DNA of 64,000 nt from Halocafeteria seosinensis. Lineage: Eukaryota > Sar > Bigyra > Bicosoecida. Below, in pieces: positions 1 to 12,003 of this stretch. The DNA lies in contig LVLI01000281.1 in assembly GCA_001687465.1 (NCBI GenBank), positions 62,001-126,000 of the forward strand, in the 5' to 3' direction. Under the pieces are notes generated by a model. It saw only the letters and a list, made by a program, of their open reading frames with translations. It did not search any database and was not told where the DNA came from. The position numbers and the translations under genes are program-made. Positions within the stretch are counted from its first letter, which is position 1. Every line of letters starts with the position of its first letter.

Positions 1-780
1 TCCACCGTCCGTCGTGGAGTTGAAAGCTGCCACTTGGTCTATGGAGAATCGATTGCAATTAACGCTGGAACGGCGGCATATTTCCAGGGTCAACAAATGC
101 TGAAGGTCGATTGCCTCTCCGACAAGGAGATGAATGAGGTGTACGATTTATACTTCGCTGCTCTTCGTGGTGGTCATGCGGGCCAAGCGTTAGATATTGC
201 GGGACTTGATTACCTTATGGATGACTGCATCTCTCGAGGTGATTCTGCGCTTCCTGAGCAACGTATTCTTGCTGTACATCGATTGAAGACGGCGGTTCCC
301 GCCGGCTCACTCGCTCGAATGGGCGCAATAGTAGGTGGAGGAACGAAAGAACAGGTTGAGGCCGTGGGCAAATACTTTGAGAACGTGGGTGTTGCTTTCC
401 AAGTCATGGATGATGTCCTAAACCTTCGTGGTTTGGTAACAGGTGATGCTGACCGTGTTAAAGACGTACGCCTGAAAAATCTCGGAGAGGATATAACCGC
501 AGGCAAAGTCACCATCCCAGTTGTGAAAGCCATTGGTCGCTTGTCTCGGGAAGAGATGACCGACTTGTGGAACACTATCAAGACAAAGCCAAGTGATGCG
601 GAGACCATAGCTCATTGCATTAACGTACTGGAAGAATGTGGTGCTTTGGATGCATGCGTACAGCATGCCATTGACATGGTGGAGGAGGCCTGGGCCGAGC
701 TGGACCCATTGATTGAAGACTCGTTTTCTAAAATTATGTTGCGTTCCTTCGGCTGGTTTGTTACTGAACGAACTTACTAG
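1..780 (+). CDS. Polyprenyl (isoprenyl) diphosphate synthase, 3' part
   Basis: The gene runs off the left edge; the frame is open from base 1 to TAG at 778-780 (259 codons). The first residues, STVRRG then HLVYGESIAINAG, match the block that follows the first Asp-rich motif of trans-prenyltransferases, so the FARM itself lies outside the window. The second Asp-rich motif is seen as FQVMDDVLN, with Asn where the fifth Asp often stands, followed by a GEDITAGKVTIPV block typical of the family. These enzymes condense isopentenyl diphosphate with allylic diphosphates to make GPP, FPP, GGPP or longer chains. Chain length cannot be judged because the residues upstream of the FARM are missing. No targeting signal can be assessed. 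The family call is firm, the exact product is not. Confidence 0.9.
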   Translation, partial: STVRRGVESCHLVYGESIAINAGTAAYFQGQQMLKVDCLSDKEMNEVYDLYFAALRGGHAGQALDIAGLDYLMDDCISRGDSALPEQRILAVHRLKTAVPAGSLARMGAIVGGGTKEQVEAVGKYFENVGVAFQVMDDVLNLRGLVTGDADRVKDVRLKNLGEDITAGKVTIPVVKAIGRLSREEMTDLWNTIKTKPSDAETIAHCINVLEECGALDACVQHAIDMVEEAWAELDPLIEDSFSKIMLRSFGWFVTERTY

Positions 781-1395
781 ACTTATTGTTCCTATCATCC
801 TTAGTATATTCCTTTGTAACCTATGCCCGAATCGCACGACCGGTGCAAAATTCGGCATAACAGGACTGTGTATCGCCTCATTCGTAGACATATGCGGTCG
901 CTGGCTTAGGAATAAGTTTTTCATCTATCTGAATAATATTGGACTCCGTGACATGTAAAATGTTCATATTCTATCGCTATATCTTCCTCCATACTGACTT
1001 ATACACCGCAACGCAAGTATAGTATGTGCGGGTCCTTCGAGCGCCGGCGACTAAGTACCAGTAGTTCACCACCTCCTAGTTGGAATTCAAGACGCTCAAA
1101 CCTCTGTACAAATACCCTGTAAAAGATTACCATGTATCAAGGCGCTTCGTTTATATCCGTTCACTGAGACGACGAGGTACCTCCAGTTGCTAAGCATGTA
1201 GCACTAGCGAAAGCAAATATATATATCGTCAATGTACTACCTTGATAGTATCAATGTAGTTCGAGCTTCGAAGTCTGTGGAGCAACGGGCTACAAAAAGG
1301 ACGTCTCCTTCAACTTTCCCTTCGTCGACTCTGGACCCTTAAGGCATGAGAGGATGACCACTGTTTTGTGGGTATGTCCAGTTTTACACACATAA

Positions 1396-1430
<35 letters not shown>

Positions 1431-1606
1431 CCGCCCTCCGTGTATTACCCACGAAAGGCAACATTCGCCAGAGGCAGTTTTGTGGAGTGACCCGTGTTTT
1501 GCCTTGTATTAGCCAAGAACTTCGCTCTTCGTGCACCTACAGGCTCTGTATGCGTATATTCAACGCTAACAACGACAACGCATAACACGACAGGGTGCAT
1601 GGCGCC
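781..1606. other. Intergenic, no gene seen
   Basis: About 0.8 kb between two plus-strand genes. Open frames here are short and resemble no family I know. It holds the dinucleotide repeat listed separately. Confidence 0.6.
1396..1430. repeat. (CT)n(GT)n compound microsatellite
   Basis: About nine CT units run directly into about nine GT units, roughly 175 bp upstream of the RRM-protein start codon. Seen directly in the sequence. Confidence 0.9.
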
Positions 1607-3300
1607 ATGGATAGCGGTAGCAGCAGCCGGGACGATAGTTTCTGGAGCATTCCATGGGACGCGATGCCTTCCCAGAATGCTTCTACTAGCTACAGTGTAG
1701 AGAGCGATCCCAGCCGAAGTCTGTATGCCACAGATCATAGTGACTCGTATGATGCAGCAGCATTGACTGGGGCGTCCGAAGCAGCGGCAAGAAGTTTGGC
1801 AAGCCTGTTATACGATGAAGACGTTCTGGAGGAATCCCAGGTCCCTGGAACACCCATACATACCCAAACAAGGACTCAACAGAATGGCTATGCTTCAGAG
1901 GCCAATCATCGAGATGCACCAGGCTATGTTCCCCAATGGAGTAGTGAAGAAGAGTATTATAGTGGCTCTGCAGCTGCCGAACATGTGCTCTCCCAACGAG
2001 CGAGATCTGCCAGTCCGGAGCCTGCGGGCAGGGTCCCCGACGTGGAATCGCAAATGTGCGCGAAAATGGCCTCTCTATCATTGCAAAAGGACATGCAATT
2101 TGCATGGAATTTGTTTCAGGTGATTGTGCTTGAGACACACGGGTATGGTGTCATGTCTCTGACCATACTTAAGTCGTTGTTGACGACCAAGTATTCACAA
2201 CTGATGAGTACCATGGATGGTACGTGTTACGTTGGTGTCTTTCTCCGAGCAGCATGTCTTTCTACCCTATTATTTTGCTTTTTCTTACAGAAAACATCCT
2301 TCAATTCCTATCCAGGTATCCAAATCTCTTTACTCTACAGCAAACCCAACATGATGTGATCATTCACTGCATACCTCAAGGTATGCCAACACCTCCAGCA
2401 CATGACAACCGCAGCGCTGTCGCCAGAGCGACTCCTGCCGGTCCACCAAATGTGCACACTGAACGACCACGGCTCGTATCGGACTCAAACCACCTTTCTG
2501 TGGGAGATCCAGCCTCACTCTCTACCCCCACAGAGTTGACAATGGGGTCTTTCAGCGCAGCCGATATTCCTCAGCGTGAAGACGCTCACTCATCTCTTCT
2601 AGAGAATCTGATTGCAACAACAGCAAGAGAAATCTTAACAGAAAAAGCCATGACAGAGTGTCGAGAGTCGCTATTATCTTCTGAAGGGTTGGTTCCTGAA
2701 ACACTATGTCATTTCGAAATGAAAGCCGTGGAGCTGGCTAACGCTCTACGATCAAAAGTAGGAACAACAGTACTTGCCAAAATCCGCGAACAGTTTGGGG
2801 GGCTCCTCAGCCTACTGGAAAAACACACTGAAAGCTTCTACGTCAAACGTGTACCTAAACAAGACAGTGTACGGCTCTCGATTGAGACATTAATGACTTT
2901 GCGCCACAGCCAGGAATACGCAGGAAACAGGGTAGCAACTGGAGTACAGTGGGCCGAGAGTACCACCGACAGTGAAGCGTATGATGCTCTATCTCGATGC
3001 TTACATGTTGGTAATGTCCCTTCAGAAATGAGAGAAAAAGACCTCCATAAGATATTTGCAAAATTTGGCACCATCGAAAACGTTAGCATCGTCGGTCAGA
3101 AGCGCAATGGTGCTGCAGAGGCGAATTCCCGCCAACGCCAGTTTGGGTTCGTCAACTTCGTCCACGCTAAAGATGCGAAGATCGCCAAGAAGGAGCTGTC
3201 AAAGCAGCCCTTATGGAGGAGCAATATTTCATTCGCAAGAAATGAAACCGTCAAGGGAGCGCGGCGCAAGCGCAAGCCATACAAAAAGTTTGGGGGCTAA
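1607..3300 (+). CDS. RRM-domain RNA-binding protein with LOTUS-like helical segments
   Basis: Exons 1607-2219 and 2291-3300, joined across a 71-nt GTACGT...ACAG intron (phase 1), give 540 aa. The start is the first ATG of the open frame. Residues about 440-525 form an RRM: RNP2-like LHVGNV and RNP1-like RQFGFVNF are visible, with an Arg/Lys-rich tail after it. Two segments (about 165-225, spanning the splice junction, and about 345-400) have the pattern of winged-helix OST-HTH/LOTUS modules: helix, then an L..FL...P..F.L or LL......FYV strand. That resemblance is by eye only. The first 160 residues are Ser/Ala-rich and probably disordered. Likely role: RNA binding in mRNA control, in nucleus or cytoplasm. 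The RRM is firm; the LOTUS call and biological role are inference. Confidence 0.8.
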
Positions 3301-3428
3301 CTCTTCATACGAGAACCCAATGCATTAGCACTCCGTTCACTTCTTTGGCCCACTGATTTAGCAGAGTTGAGCAGCATGCTAGAAATACACCTACAAGCGC
3401 CAAAATCGTTTCCACTTGTTCTAGTAGA

Positions 3429-3566
3429 AGTGTCGATGAGGAGTGAATAGACTTCAGAATGGATGTTTTCCACAGCGATTTGGAAACCGTAGAAACAGCG
3501 AGCTTCAGGCACTTGTACTTCGCTGGCAAAGTTTTCAGCGAGATTCTCGTTCACAATACCATCGCT
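3429..3566 (-). pseudogene. Fragment of ribonucleotide reductase small subunit (R2)
   Basis: On the minus strand an open stretch reads [13 protein letters not shown], then [16 protein letters not shown] and [14 protein letters not shown]. This is the R2 helix carrying the ExxH iron ligands (ENIH) and, four residues after the His, the radical tyrosine (SEVYS). Upstream in the same frame is a TAG within about 12 nt of the fragment. Downstream the frame stays open to 3297 but the protein no longer resembles R2. No flanking exon of R2 is recognisable on either side. It lies between the 3' ends of the RRM gene and SIR2. It is most simply a stray piece or relic of an RNR2 gene; a single retained exon of something larger cannot be excluded. 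Confidence 0.8.
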
Positions 3567-3580
3567 TGTTTGCTACCTAT

Positions 3581-3702
3581 GTGGCCTTCGTGTCATCTTG
3601 GTAGTCCTTTGCAGGAAGCAATATTCAATTCGTTTCCACTTAGTCTGGTTGATTTGATGGCTTAGTGGCCTTCGTTCCATCTTGGTTTTCCTTCGCGGGA
3701 AG
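3581..3702. repeat. Two 38-nt direct repeats at the SIR2 3' end
   Basis: Copies at 3581-3618 and 3665-3702 agree at 32 of 38 positions by eye. The right copy is coding (SIR2 C-terminus, LPAKENQDGTKAT). The left copy, downstream of the SIR2 stop, still reads LPAKDYQDDTKAT followed by a stop on the minus strand. This looks like an old tandem duplication of the end of the gene. Confidence 0.8.
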
Positions 3703-5352
3703 ACGGTTTTCCGAATTTTCTCTCGGTCTCTTGTTCTCTGTACCTGTACGCTCGCATGGATTCGAGCCCAACATTTTGGTGCTGTGCAAGTTGTACAGTA
3801 AAGTATATCATCAGGTTTTTATCCTTCAACCAAGTCTCCACAAAAAAGGTACGGTGGACTTACATTTCGTCACAATCACCAAATAACTCCAAATCAAATT
3901 CATGTCGAGCACTGGTGCTACTATTGTTAATCAAAATGGCAGGGACCGTAGGATCAAACATGCGAAGGAGGTTGCTTATTGGAGGTATGGAAAGCGAAGA
4001 ACCTGTTAACACAGAAAACCGCGGTAGAGGAAATAACTGAGAATCGCGCCAGGTTCATACGATCTTACCCATTACAATCAGTAAGTCTGCGCAGGAGGCA
4101 CTCTCCTCTACCGAGAGAAAAAACGAGTCTGGTAGAGCTTCCCGAAAGAACACGATATCTGTCCGAAATAGAGATTTATGACTCAAAACCAATTGTACCC
4201 AACCCATGACCACGTAAGGTTCTTACCTGGCTTTATGACGGCTTTGGTAGATTTGCATTTGTTGCACTTTGGTACTTGGTTACCATCGCTAAATGCCTTG
4301 TCCATGCTGACACGTTTGCCGCATCTGCTATCCATGTATCCAGGGAGCGTGGTTGATAGTCTATTCCAACGCATAGAATCTGACGGACTACATACTTCAA
4401 GCAGGATCCAGTAGAGATAGAACCGTGGCATTGGATAACACGTGATACCCCCGCTTCGCGTTCTAGGTCATCAACATTCTGTAGAAAAATGAGCTCAACA
4501 CTTTGTTATCATACTTAACAATTGGTTTCGTAGGTGCGATTGACTTACTTGGGTGTATACATTTCTCAGTTTACCCTGCTTTTCGAGGTCAGCGAGAAAA
4601 CTGCGGATAGTGTAACGACTCAACGTCCAACGGAGCACCACCGAGACATGTGTCGCAGCACTCACTAATGCGTCGAAGAGGGTTTCAGCTGCATGAAGTT
4701 CTTAAGCTTGGGGTAGACACTGTAGAAAAGCTCTGGTTCCTCTAAAAAAATTTCATAGTCGAAACTGTGATAGGAACAAATGCCGGACAATGCCACTTGG
4801 TAGCCGCTAAAGCTTTTCGCTTTGGCTTACCATTCTTGAGGTTCCTGAATGCCGCTAATTGCTCGAATTTGATCGTACAGACCAGTGCCCGGTGTTCGAA
4901 AGTCAGGAATTCCGCAAGATGTGCTAATACCTGTGTGTGGATGTACGTACGCAAGTTTGTTTTGGCAACGTCTACGCGGTGAAGCACTCCGTACCTGCAC
5001 CGGCAATGACCACAATGTTGGAGCTCCTCTGAATGAGACGTCTGGCCTCTTCGACGGTATTCGCGTAGCCAGGAATCCTGATTCGTCTGGATACCCCACA
5101 TGCCATATACAATTCTGCCAAGGCCTCTTCCGCGATATCTCCTTGCTTTACAGCTTCCAGTAATTCTCGTACGCGGTCCCTGTCCATCTCATAGTCTTTT
5201 GGGCTCTTGGAGATGTTCAACTTCTTGCAAACGTGTTTGAGACCATCTGCACCCTCTGGAGCATGTCTCCAGAGACGCTTTAATTCATAAAGCACATGAG
5301 ATGGAACCTTAAAGGAGGAGGAAGAAGAGGACGTGGCCATTTCTCTGTCCAT
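3640..5352 (-). CDS. SIR2: SIRT1/Sir2-type NAD-dependent protein deacetylase
   Basis: Nine exons (minus): 5352-4995, 4930-4831, 4764-4666, 4618-4549, 4478-4396, 4324-4227, 4158-4069, 4002-3864, 3781-3640; introns 47-82 nt; 392 aa. The chain restores the full sirtuin core: GAGISTSCGIPDFR (about 119), TQNVDDLE, catalytic His227 in IQCHGS, and a zinc site C235/C238 and C257/C260, the first pair created exactly at a splice junction. Near the end come ADLLIVMGSSL and LFGDCDE, as in SIRT1. The conserved FFGE motif reads FFRE (Arg275). The N-terminal 110 residues are helical and charged, as in nuclear SIRT1 relatives. Likely function: deacetylation of histones or other nuclear proteins using NAD+. 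The acceptors at 4618 and 3781 are the least certain borders. Confidence 0.9.
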
Positions 5353-5727
5353 TCCACTCTCCTCATAACACAAGAGCAATGAAAATATCAACGATGACGG
5401 TGTGCGGCACAATCACCCGACATGTTTTCATCATTAACTACGGGAGGCGAATGAATGAAGGAGTGGCTCCAATGGGAGGAGCAGGCGTTCTTCAACCACG
5501 GTGGGTTGAGACTGCTGTACGGTGTTGTATACGCTAGTTTGTCGCTATTTTTATGTATCATATATAGAGCTGCGTCATTCGCTGTACGGTTTAGTCTGCA
5601 CACGCTGTTGGGGGGTGGGAAAATTGGAGTTCGTCCCCCCTACATCATTCAGTTAACCCAATGGCGCTCTATATGTTGATTGTGTAGACGCTCGATCATA
5701 TTCACATTTATATAAGGTACAAGGACG
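5353..5727. other. Divergent promoter region between SIR2 and formin
   Basis: 375 bp separate the two start codons on opposite strands, so control elements of both genes must lie here or in untranslated leaders. I see no gene. Confidence 0.5.
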
Positions 5728-8700
5728 ATGGGAGGAGGACGAGAAGAAGGGGGTGGTACCGCCGAATATCGCCATTTCAGGGACAATGACCGTCGGGAAG
5801 CTCTTCGACAGTGGAGGAAAGGACGCTACGCACAAGCAGCCAAGTATGCAACGGCAGCGCGGGCGTATAATCGATATATCTATCCTGACAACCCTTCCAA
5901 GAAGGCATGTGAAGATGTCTTTGATCTAAGTACTCAAATACGCGCTGTGCATGCGCTTGGAAACCACGAAGCCACCCGGAAACTCTTAAAGAAAACGCGT
6001 GACCTTGTTGAAGATGCTGGTTCTTACCTGGAACACGCAGCCAATGAGGTGCAGGCAACGGCGAATAAGGCTTTTCTGAGTCGCATACAGGCTATGGAAA
6101 TCATCACTGAAGTCGCTCTCCTGGAAGGCGATGAAGATTTGGCAACTACCTTGTACGACTACGTCTCGACTGTACTGGAGAAAGTGTATGGGAGTCAACA
6201 TTCCAGAACACGTGCCTTTGACAGTAGAATAAGAGAACTGCTAGAAGAGGGAGAAAATGCTGGACAACAACGTCCACCAGCAGATGAAATATCCTCCCTT
6301 CCTTTATCCGCAGCTTCAATGGGTACCGGTGGGGTAGGCGCCGCCTCGGGCCTGAGAACTCTTCAAACAAGCAGTCGTTCGATCCCAGCAGAAATAAACC
6401 ACAAATATCGGGGTGAAACACACACACCATGGAGGCAACTTCAACGCCAAGGTGTCTCCAGTGGAGATAGTGCGAGTGAGGGATCTTCGTTTGGACCACA
6501 AACTTTCACAGAAGCTGAAAATAACTATAAAACTGGTCTTGCAATGAAGCGCGCTGGCCATGTCACCGCCGGCATGACATACCTGGAACAAGCCAAACGA
6601 TTGTACCTGGAAAGCGGCGATAAGTCGAAAGACTGGTATGTTAGTCGAACCGAGATTGCTTTAGGGAAAATCTTGCTTAACAAAGGCGATAATGCGGAAG
6701 CGTTGTGCTACTTCAAAGATGCATTTGCAAGACGATATCAGACACTAGGGGATGCTCAAAGGAGCAAGGAAACGAGTCAGGCACTAGCATTCATTAATAC
6801 AGTTCGAGCCCATGAGGGGTTTTCTCGATACACAAAAGACGTTGCTCCGGCAACAGTACATGAGGCTGATGAATTTCCCAGTCACAATGAGCAAATATCC
6901 CCATCTTTGGAGTCTTCTGCCTCCATTGCAAGCAGCTTCTCAACCGATCAAACATCGCATGGTGCTCGCTATTCTCACTCTGCCACGGAATCATTCACCA
7001 GTGGTTCTGATGTTACGTCTAAGGAGGAGGAGTCACTTTCTTACGGGTGGCAGGGACGGACGGAACGGTTGAATTCTCTAGATGGATACCATCACGCGGC
7101 AACTTCAACCGCAAGCACTTCCTTGCTAAAGTTTCCAAAAGATGTAGAGACAAATGCTAGTATGGAAATTTCTGTATATCTTAACCGTGAGCCGACTAAC
7201 TGTAATAGGACTCAAATAAGGAGTGAAGTAGTTGACACTACGAACTATGGCTTTTCAACGGTGGGCCACCAATCAAGTGGACCGGTGGTTACGTCCGAAG
7301 CTGCCGGCTCGAATGGGCAACTGCGATCCCAACGCGACACCATGAGTAAACACACACAGGATGGGGACAGCATCGATAAGGATAAGAACCTCACAAATAC
7401 TATTTCATCTGATCCATCGACATGGTCTACATCGGATACTTGTAAGTTCCTCTCTTTTTGTGGACTGGATAATTACATTGAAGCCTTCCGCACTTCCAAC
7501 GTCCGTGGCTCTGATATTTTGGAAATTTTCGAAAACAGTGCGGATGATAGTGAGCGGGTCAGGCTGTCCGATGGTAAGATCGTAACTATTGGAGAAGGGG
7601 TGCTGACTGAAGATCTTGGCATGAGGATAGATAAACATCGTGATAAACTATTTTATGCTCTTGAATCAATATTAGGAAGATCGGCCAACAGGCACTATCT
7701 AGAGCCGATCCCTGAAGAATCGAGGCAAGACAATGTGTCAGAGGCGTCGTGGGGTAGTCCTCGGATGGATGGTAATGTGAGAAAATACCATGCGTCTTCT
7801 AGCGTCAGTGAGTTGGAAGAAGAAATGCCACGTGGCTATGCGGACAGCAGTACTGAAACGGCTCCGGGAAGCAGAAGCTTATCCCTTCGCAATGGTCAAA
7901 ATGGCGAGGGGAGAAGCAGCACCGACACCTCCCATAAACAAGGTGTTACTAGTGGTGGTTTGGGTGTTGGTCATTCCAGCGAAGATGAAATGAGTGGAAG
8001 TAGTGGGCTGAAGGGCTCAATTTCTCACCGTGGAAACACGATGGAAGCTTTGACCGGTAGTAGTAGAAGTGCTGTTACATCTTGGAGAGACTTGGAAGCG
8101 GAAATCGACAGAGTCCTTGCGTTTGCCGAAAACGAAGATTCCACAGATATGGAGAGTAGTGCAGAGTACGTTGAATGGTTGCGGAAGCAAGCTCAGTCTC
8201 TGGGAGCAAACTCGGAGGTATCTAGCAGTGGGAGTTGTCATGGCTCATCGGTTTTTTCTACTTCCACTAGTGGGGGCGCTGACGCGGACCATGCAGAAGC
8301 TTCATACTCACAGCCAGCTGGTGTCTCCAATATGGGTACTACTTTGAGAGAGGGCAAAGAACATGCTACAGCGGCTGGAAGCTACGAAGAATCAGCGAAA
8401 GGCTCCTACCGTTCTGGTAAAACACAGGGTACTAGCTCCTCCGCGGCTTCTCATTCTTCGGAGGACATAGCTCCCAACGAGGAAATGGTAAAATCGTTTT
8501 CCTCTGAAAGCGGCGCAAGCTCTAAAATTCAGGATTCGACGGCACGGGAAGGTCCAGAGTCTGTTGAGGACATGGTTACTAGCGAGAGCAATGCTGCTTC
8601 AGGGGATTCCACAGAGAGTTCAACGGCGATGGGCAGAGAGATTAGCGGGCACGGGTATGAAGGGACTCGCTCTTCACCCTCCTTCACTGGAAATGACACA

Positions 8701-11700
8701 GTAGCCGGAAACACGCTTGGTAGTATGAAGTACTCCTTGTCCACTGGCATATCGGAGACTTCTCAACCGCTACCATCAGTCAACCCATCGAATACGGCTG
8801 GTGAAGAAGCATTTCCTCCGGATCGTGCGGGATCAGCCTCTGAAGACTTAGCAATCCCAGCAGCCATCGATAACTCCAAGGCGGAAGGAGATTATGACCG
8901 CGAAGCGCATATTAGTTTGACTGACACAAAACCAACAGCGTCGGTTTCAATGACTACCAATACGAACTCCAATCACAGCAGCGAGTCGAACGGAGGCGTT
9001 TCAACATCCAAGCTAATTTCCTCTGGTAGAGTTCTAACTGGCACAACTGTCGCATCAGGCACTCAAGAGAGCAGTGTTTCAACGGCAACAAGTGCTCCCG
9101 AGGATGGCTACACAGCATGGGCGGCGAGTTTGTCCGAGTCACAAGAGAAAAGCCCGACTCAAGGTGTACCCGCTTCTAACTCTTTGGGACTGTCCCGTCG
9201 ACTGGTTTCCCAGGGCAAGCCTACCGACGCAGAGAACGAAGACTCTATGCACGTTGAGATTACTGAAAAACAAAAGGTTGTTAGCCTGAATGGGACCGAG
9301 TTGTGGAACAGAGTATCGTTTCCGCTTCAGGTACTGGGGTTACTCGTGCGCGTCAAGAAACAGCGTCTGCTCCAGAGGGTTTCGTGGAAGACTGTCTCCA
9401 TTGGCGTGATGATTTCTTCTGTGAAAACACACAGACTTGAACGGCGTTCGCTAAAGTTCTTTGCCTTCGGATACCTGCGTTTGCAGGCGAGGTATCGAAC
9501 TGTTCGGAGGGTATTCGCGCGGGTGTTTACGATGGGCTATCTTGTGTCCAGCATAAAGCGTGAGCATAAGCGTCTCGAGAAGGCGAGGATGGTAAGTAAC
9601 CCTTCTCAAGTGCTTCGCATAATTTTGCTTTATTTTTGTTCATTCATTTATGCAGCAAGCATTGAAGAAAGCGCGAGAAAAGCAAGCAAAACAGCATGGG
9701 AACAAACCGAAACTGAGGGGTGTTCACTGGGAGTTACTAGATGATATCAAAGGCACCATCTGGGATGAACCTGGTAAAGTTGCACATCCAGGGAGTGAAG
9801 AGGAATCGGATGATACCCCTCACAAGGCATCCAAAGCGAAGGATCTAGCGCACTTGTTGGGATTGGAGACGCATTTAGCTAAATATATATTGCAGTCTAG
9901 CCATGAGAAACAAAGGGGCTCAATTGATTCGGATGCTGTTGCTCAAGGTGACCCTATAAAGCACAAGGTAATTGGACAATTATTCCCCGATCTCCACGAG
10001 CAATTTGGAGGGAGCAACGCTGGTACGAAGAATGGTGGAAATGCAAATGCCAGCGAGGGGAAAAGCGAGACCCGGAAAAAAGTGGCCAAGAAAAAAGCAG
10101 AGACTATTTTTGACGGGAAAACCTCGCAAAACATGAACATCGCACTCTCCAGGGTGAAGATGCCTTTCGAGGAGCTACGTGATTATATTGAGCGAGCTGA
10201 TTTAGAATCAATAGGTGGCATTGAAACAGTGCAACTCCTTTCCGGGCTGAATGCGTATTCGACCCAGGTTACAAAACCGGTACGTTCTCACTATAGCTAG
10301 TTTTCGTTTTGCACTGGTGAAGCATGCTGCGGCTACTGCAGGTTAAAGAGCACGTGGATAAAAAACTCGAGGAAGAGGGGAACGATAACTCCGGAGAAAA
10401 CTCATCTGCCAAAATCGTGCGACAACTTGGTCTTGCAGAACAGTATGTTTGGACGATATCTTTAGGTGTTGATTGTATTAGGGATAAATTAGACGCTCTG
10501 GATTTCATGGGAACGTACCGGGAGAGCCTGTCTGTCCAGCAGTACAACCTCAACATCGTTCGAGCAGCTTGTGATGAAATCGTTGGCAGTGTTAAGTTCG
10601 CATCATTGCTCAGGGACATTTTACTGCCCCTTGGGAACAAGCTAAATGAAGGGAGCCGAAGGGGCGTTGCCGTAGGCTTCAGAGTTTCCACTCTCAAGGC
10701 TCTTGCTCAGACCAAGGCCAACAATCAAATGAATCTCTTAGAATATGTTATTGACCGCTTAGAAACTCGCAAGTCCGCAATCATTGACCTGAAAGAAGAT
10801 TTTCAGCACTTAGAGCCTGCGTCGAAATTATCTTTAGCAACAATTGACTCCGAGCTGAAAGCCTTGAGTAAACGCATGCGGTCTGTGGAGGGTGTTCGAC
10901 AAAAGCTTCAACAAAATCCAGAAATCAACTCGTCCTTTCTTGAATCTCTAGATGATTTCCTTGAAGAGCATAAGCCACTTTCTGACGATGCTATGAAGGA
11001 GTTGGACAACACCCACAAGCGTTTTAATGGAGCAGCTGTTTATCTAGGGGAAAAGCAAAATACGAAGGTCACGTCGGAAGATCTCTTTTGTCAGTTACTT
11101 GAGTTCCTTAACTTATTTCAAGATTGTTTGACTAAGGTTAGAAAGCGCCGCCAGCAACAGTTCAGAGACGCACTCGCGACGAGTTCGAAAAGCTCCAGCT
11201 TACGGAAGGTGAAGAGCAACTACGACGTTGTGCGTAGGGGGAACAACCATGACGATGATTCCAAGGCTACCACCAAGGACTCCGTGCAGGAGGGCATCTC
11301 GCAGCAAGATCGGAAGCATAAGGTTCGCATTCACGGAGAGAGCATGGGCGATGATCCTGGTGTAAGACAGATACTAAAGAATGAAACGGCGGATGCACTG
11401 AACTCGGATTACAAAAAGTCACTCAGGCGTACTCAGACAAATGTCGATGCTACGAAGCCTTTAGGTTCAATGACCAGTGAAGCTGATGATTCGTTCGAGG
11501 ACTCTTCTGATGCTAAAGCAATTGCCAATGCCGATGATTTGTTTAGCGCAGCTGAGTCTCGTACTACGACTAACTCTTTAAAGGACTTTTCTGATGCTAG
11601 AGCAACCAGTAACACTGATGATATGTTCAGCGGACGTGGTGCTCGTGCTACTGCAGATGTAGCACATACCCCTCCGAAACCCTCTACACCACCCCCTGCA

Positions 11701-12003
11701 TTCGGTCAGAGCATGCTTCGTAAGAGGTCACAGCAGTTGCGCGAGTCATCTGGCGAGAATGACACGCACAAAGAGGGTAGAGATTTCCAGTCTACGAAGG
11801 ATGTTTTCCGTAATCAAAATACTTCCGCGAGGACGCAGGCGCGGCCGAAGTCCATCGAGGTGTCTATGGCCTCCATAAGGCAAGGGAGCGCAGATGATTC
11901 GGAGACATCGAAACCAGAGTCAAAGAAGAAACTGTCTAAAAAGATGGTAATCCGTCCTCCCGAAGATGCGCCTCCCTTGGATCCACCTGAGTTCCGCACG
12001 TAG
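5728..12003 (+). CDS. Formin-like protein: TPR-like region, SAM domain, FH2 domain
   Basis: Exons 5728-9591, 9656-10279 and 10342-12003 (introns 64 and 62 nt, both phase 0) give 2049 aa. Residues about 17-180 and 257-355 are TPR-like helical pairs. Residues about 561-650 are a SAM domain (WSTSDTCKFLSFCGLDNYIE...). FH2 spans about 1306-1765: LRGVHWELLDDIKGTIWDE, FDGKTSQNMNIALSRVKM, and GNKLNEGSRRGVAVGFRVST are its hallmark blocks, split over all three exons. Between SAM and FH2 lie about 500 Ser/Thr/Gly-rich residues and a basic stretch (about 1190-1288). No proline-rich FH1 tract precedes FH2; the only proline cluster is behind it (about 1945). Formins nucleate and elongate actin filaments; without FH1, profilin-actin delivery would need another route. 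FH2 and SAM are secure, TPR is likely. Confidence 0.92.

Noticed and set aside
418-924. 168-codon minus-strand open frame
   Set aside because: Mostly antisense to the polyprenyl synthase; no recognisable motif.
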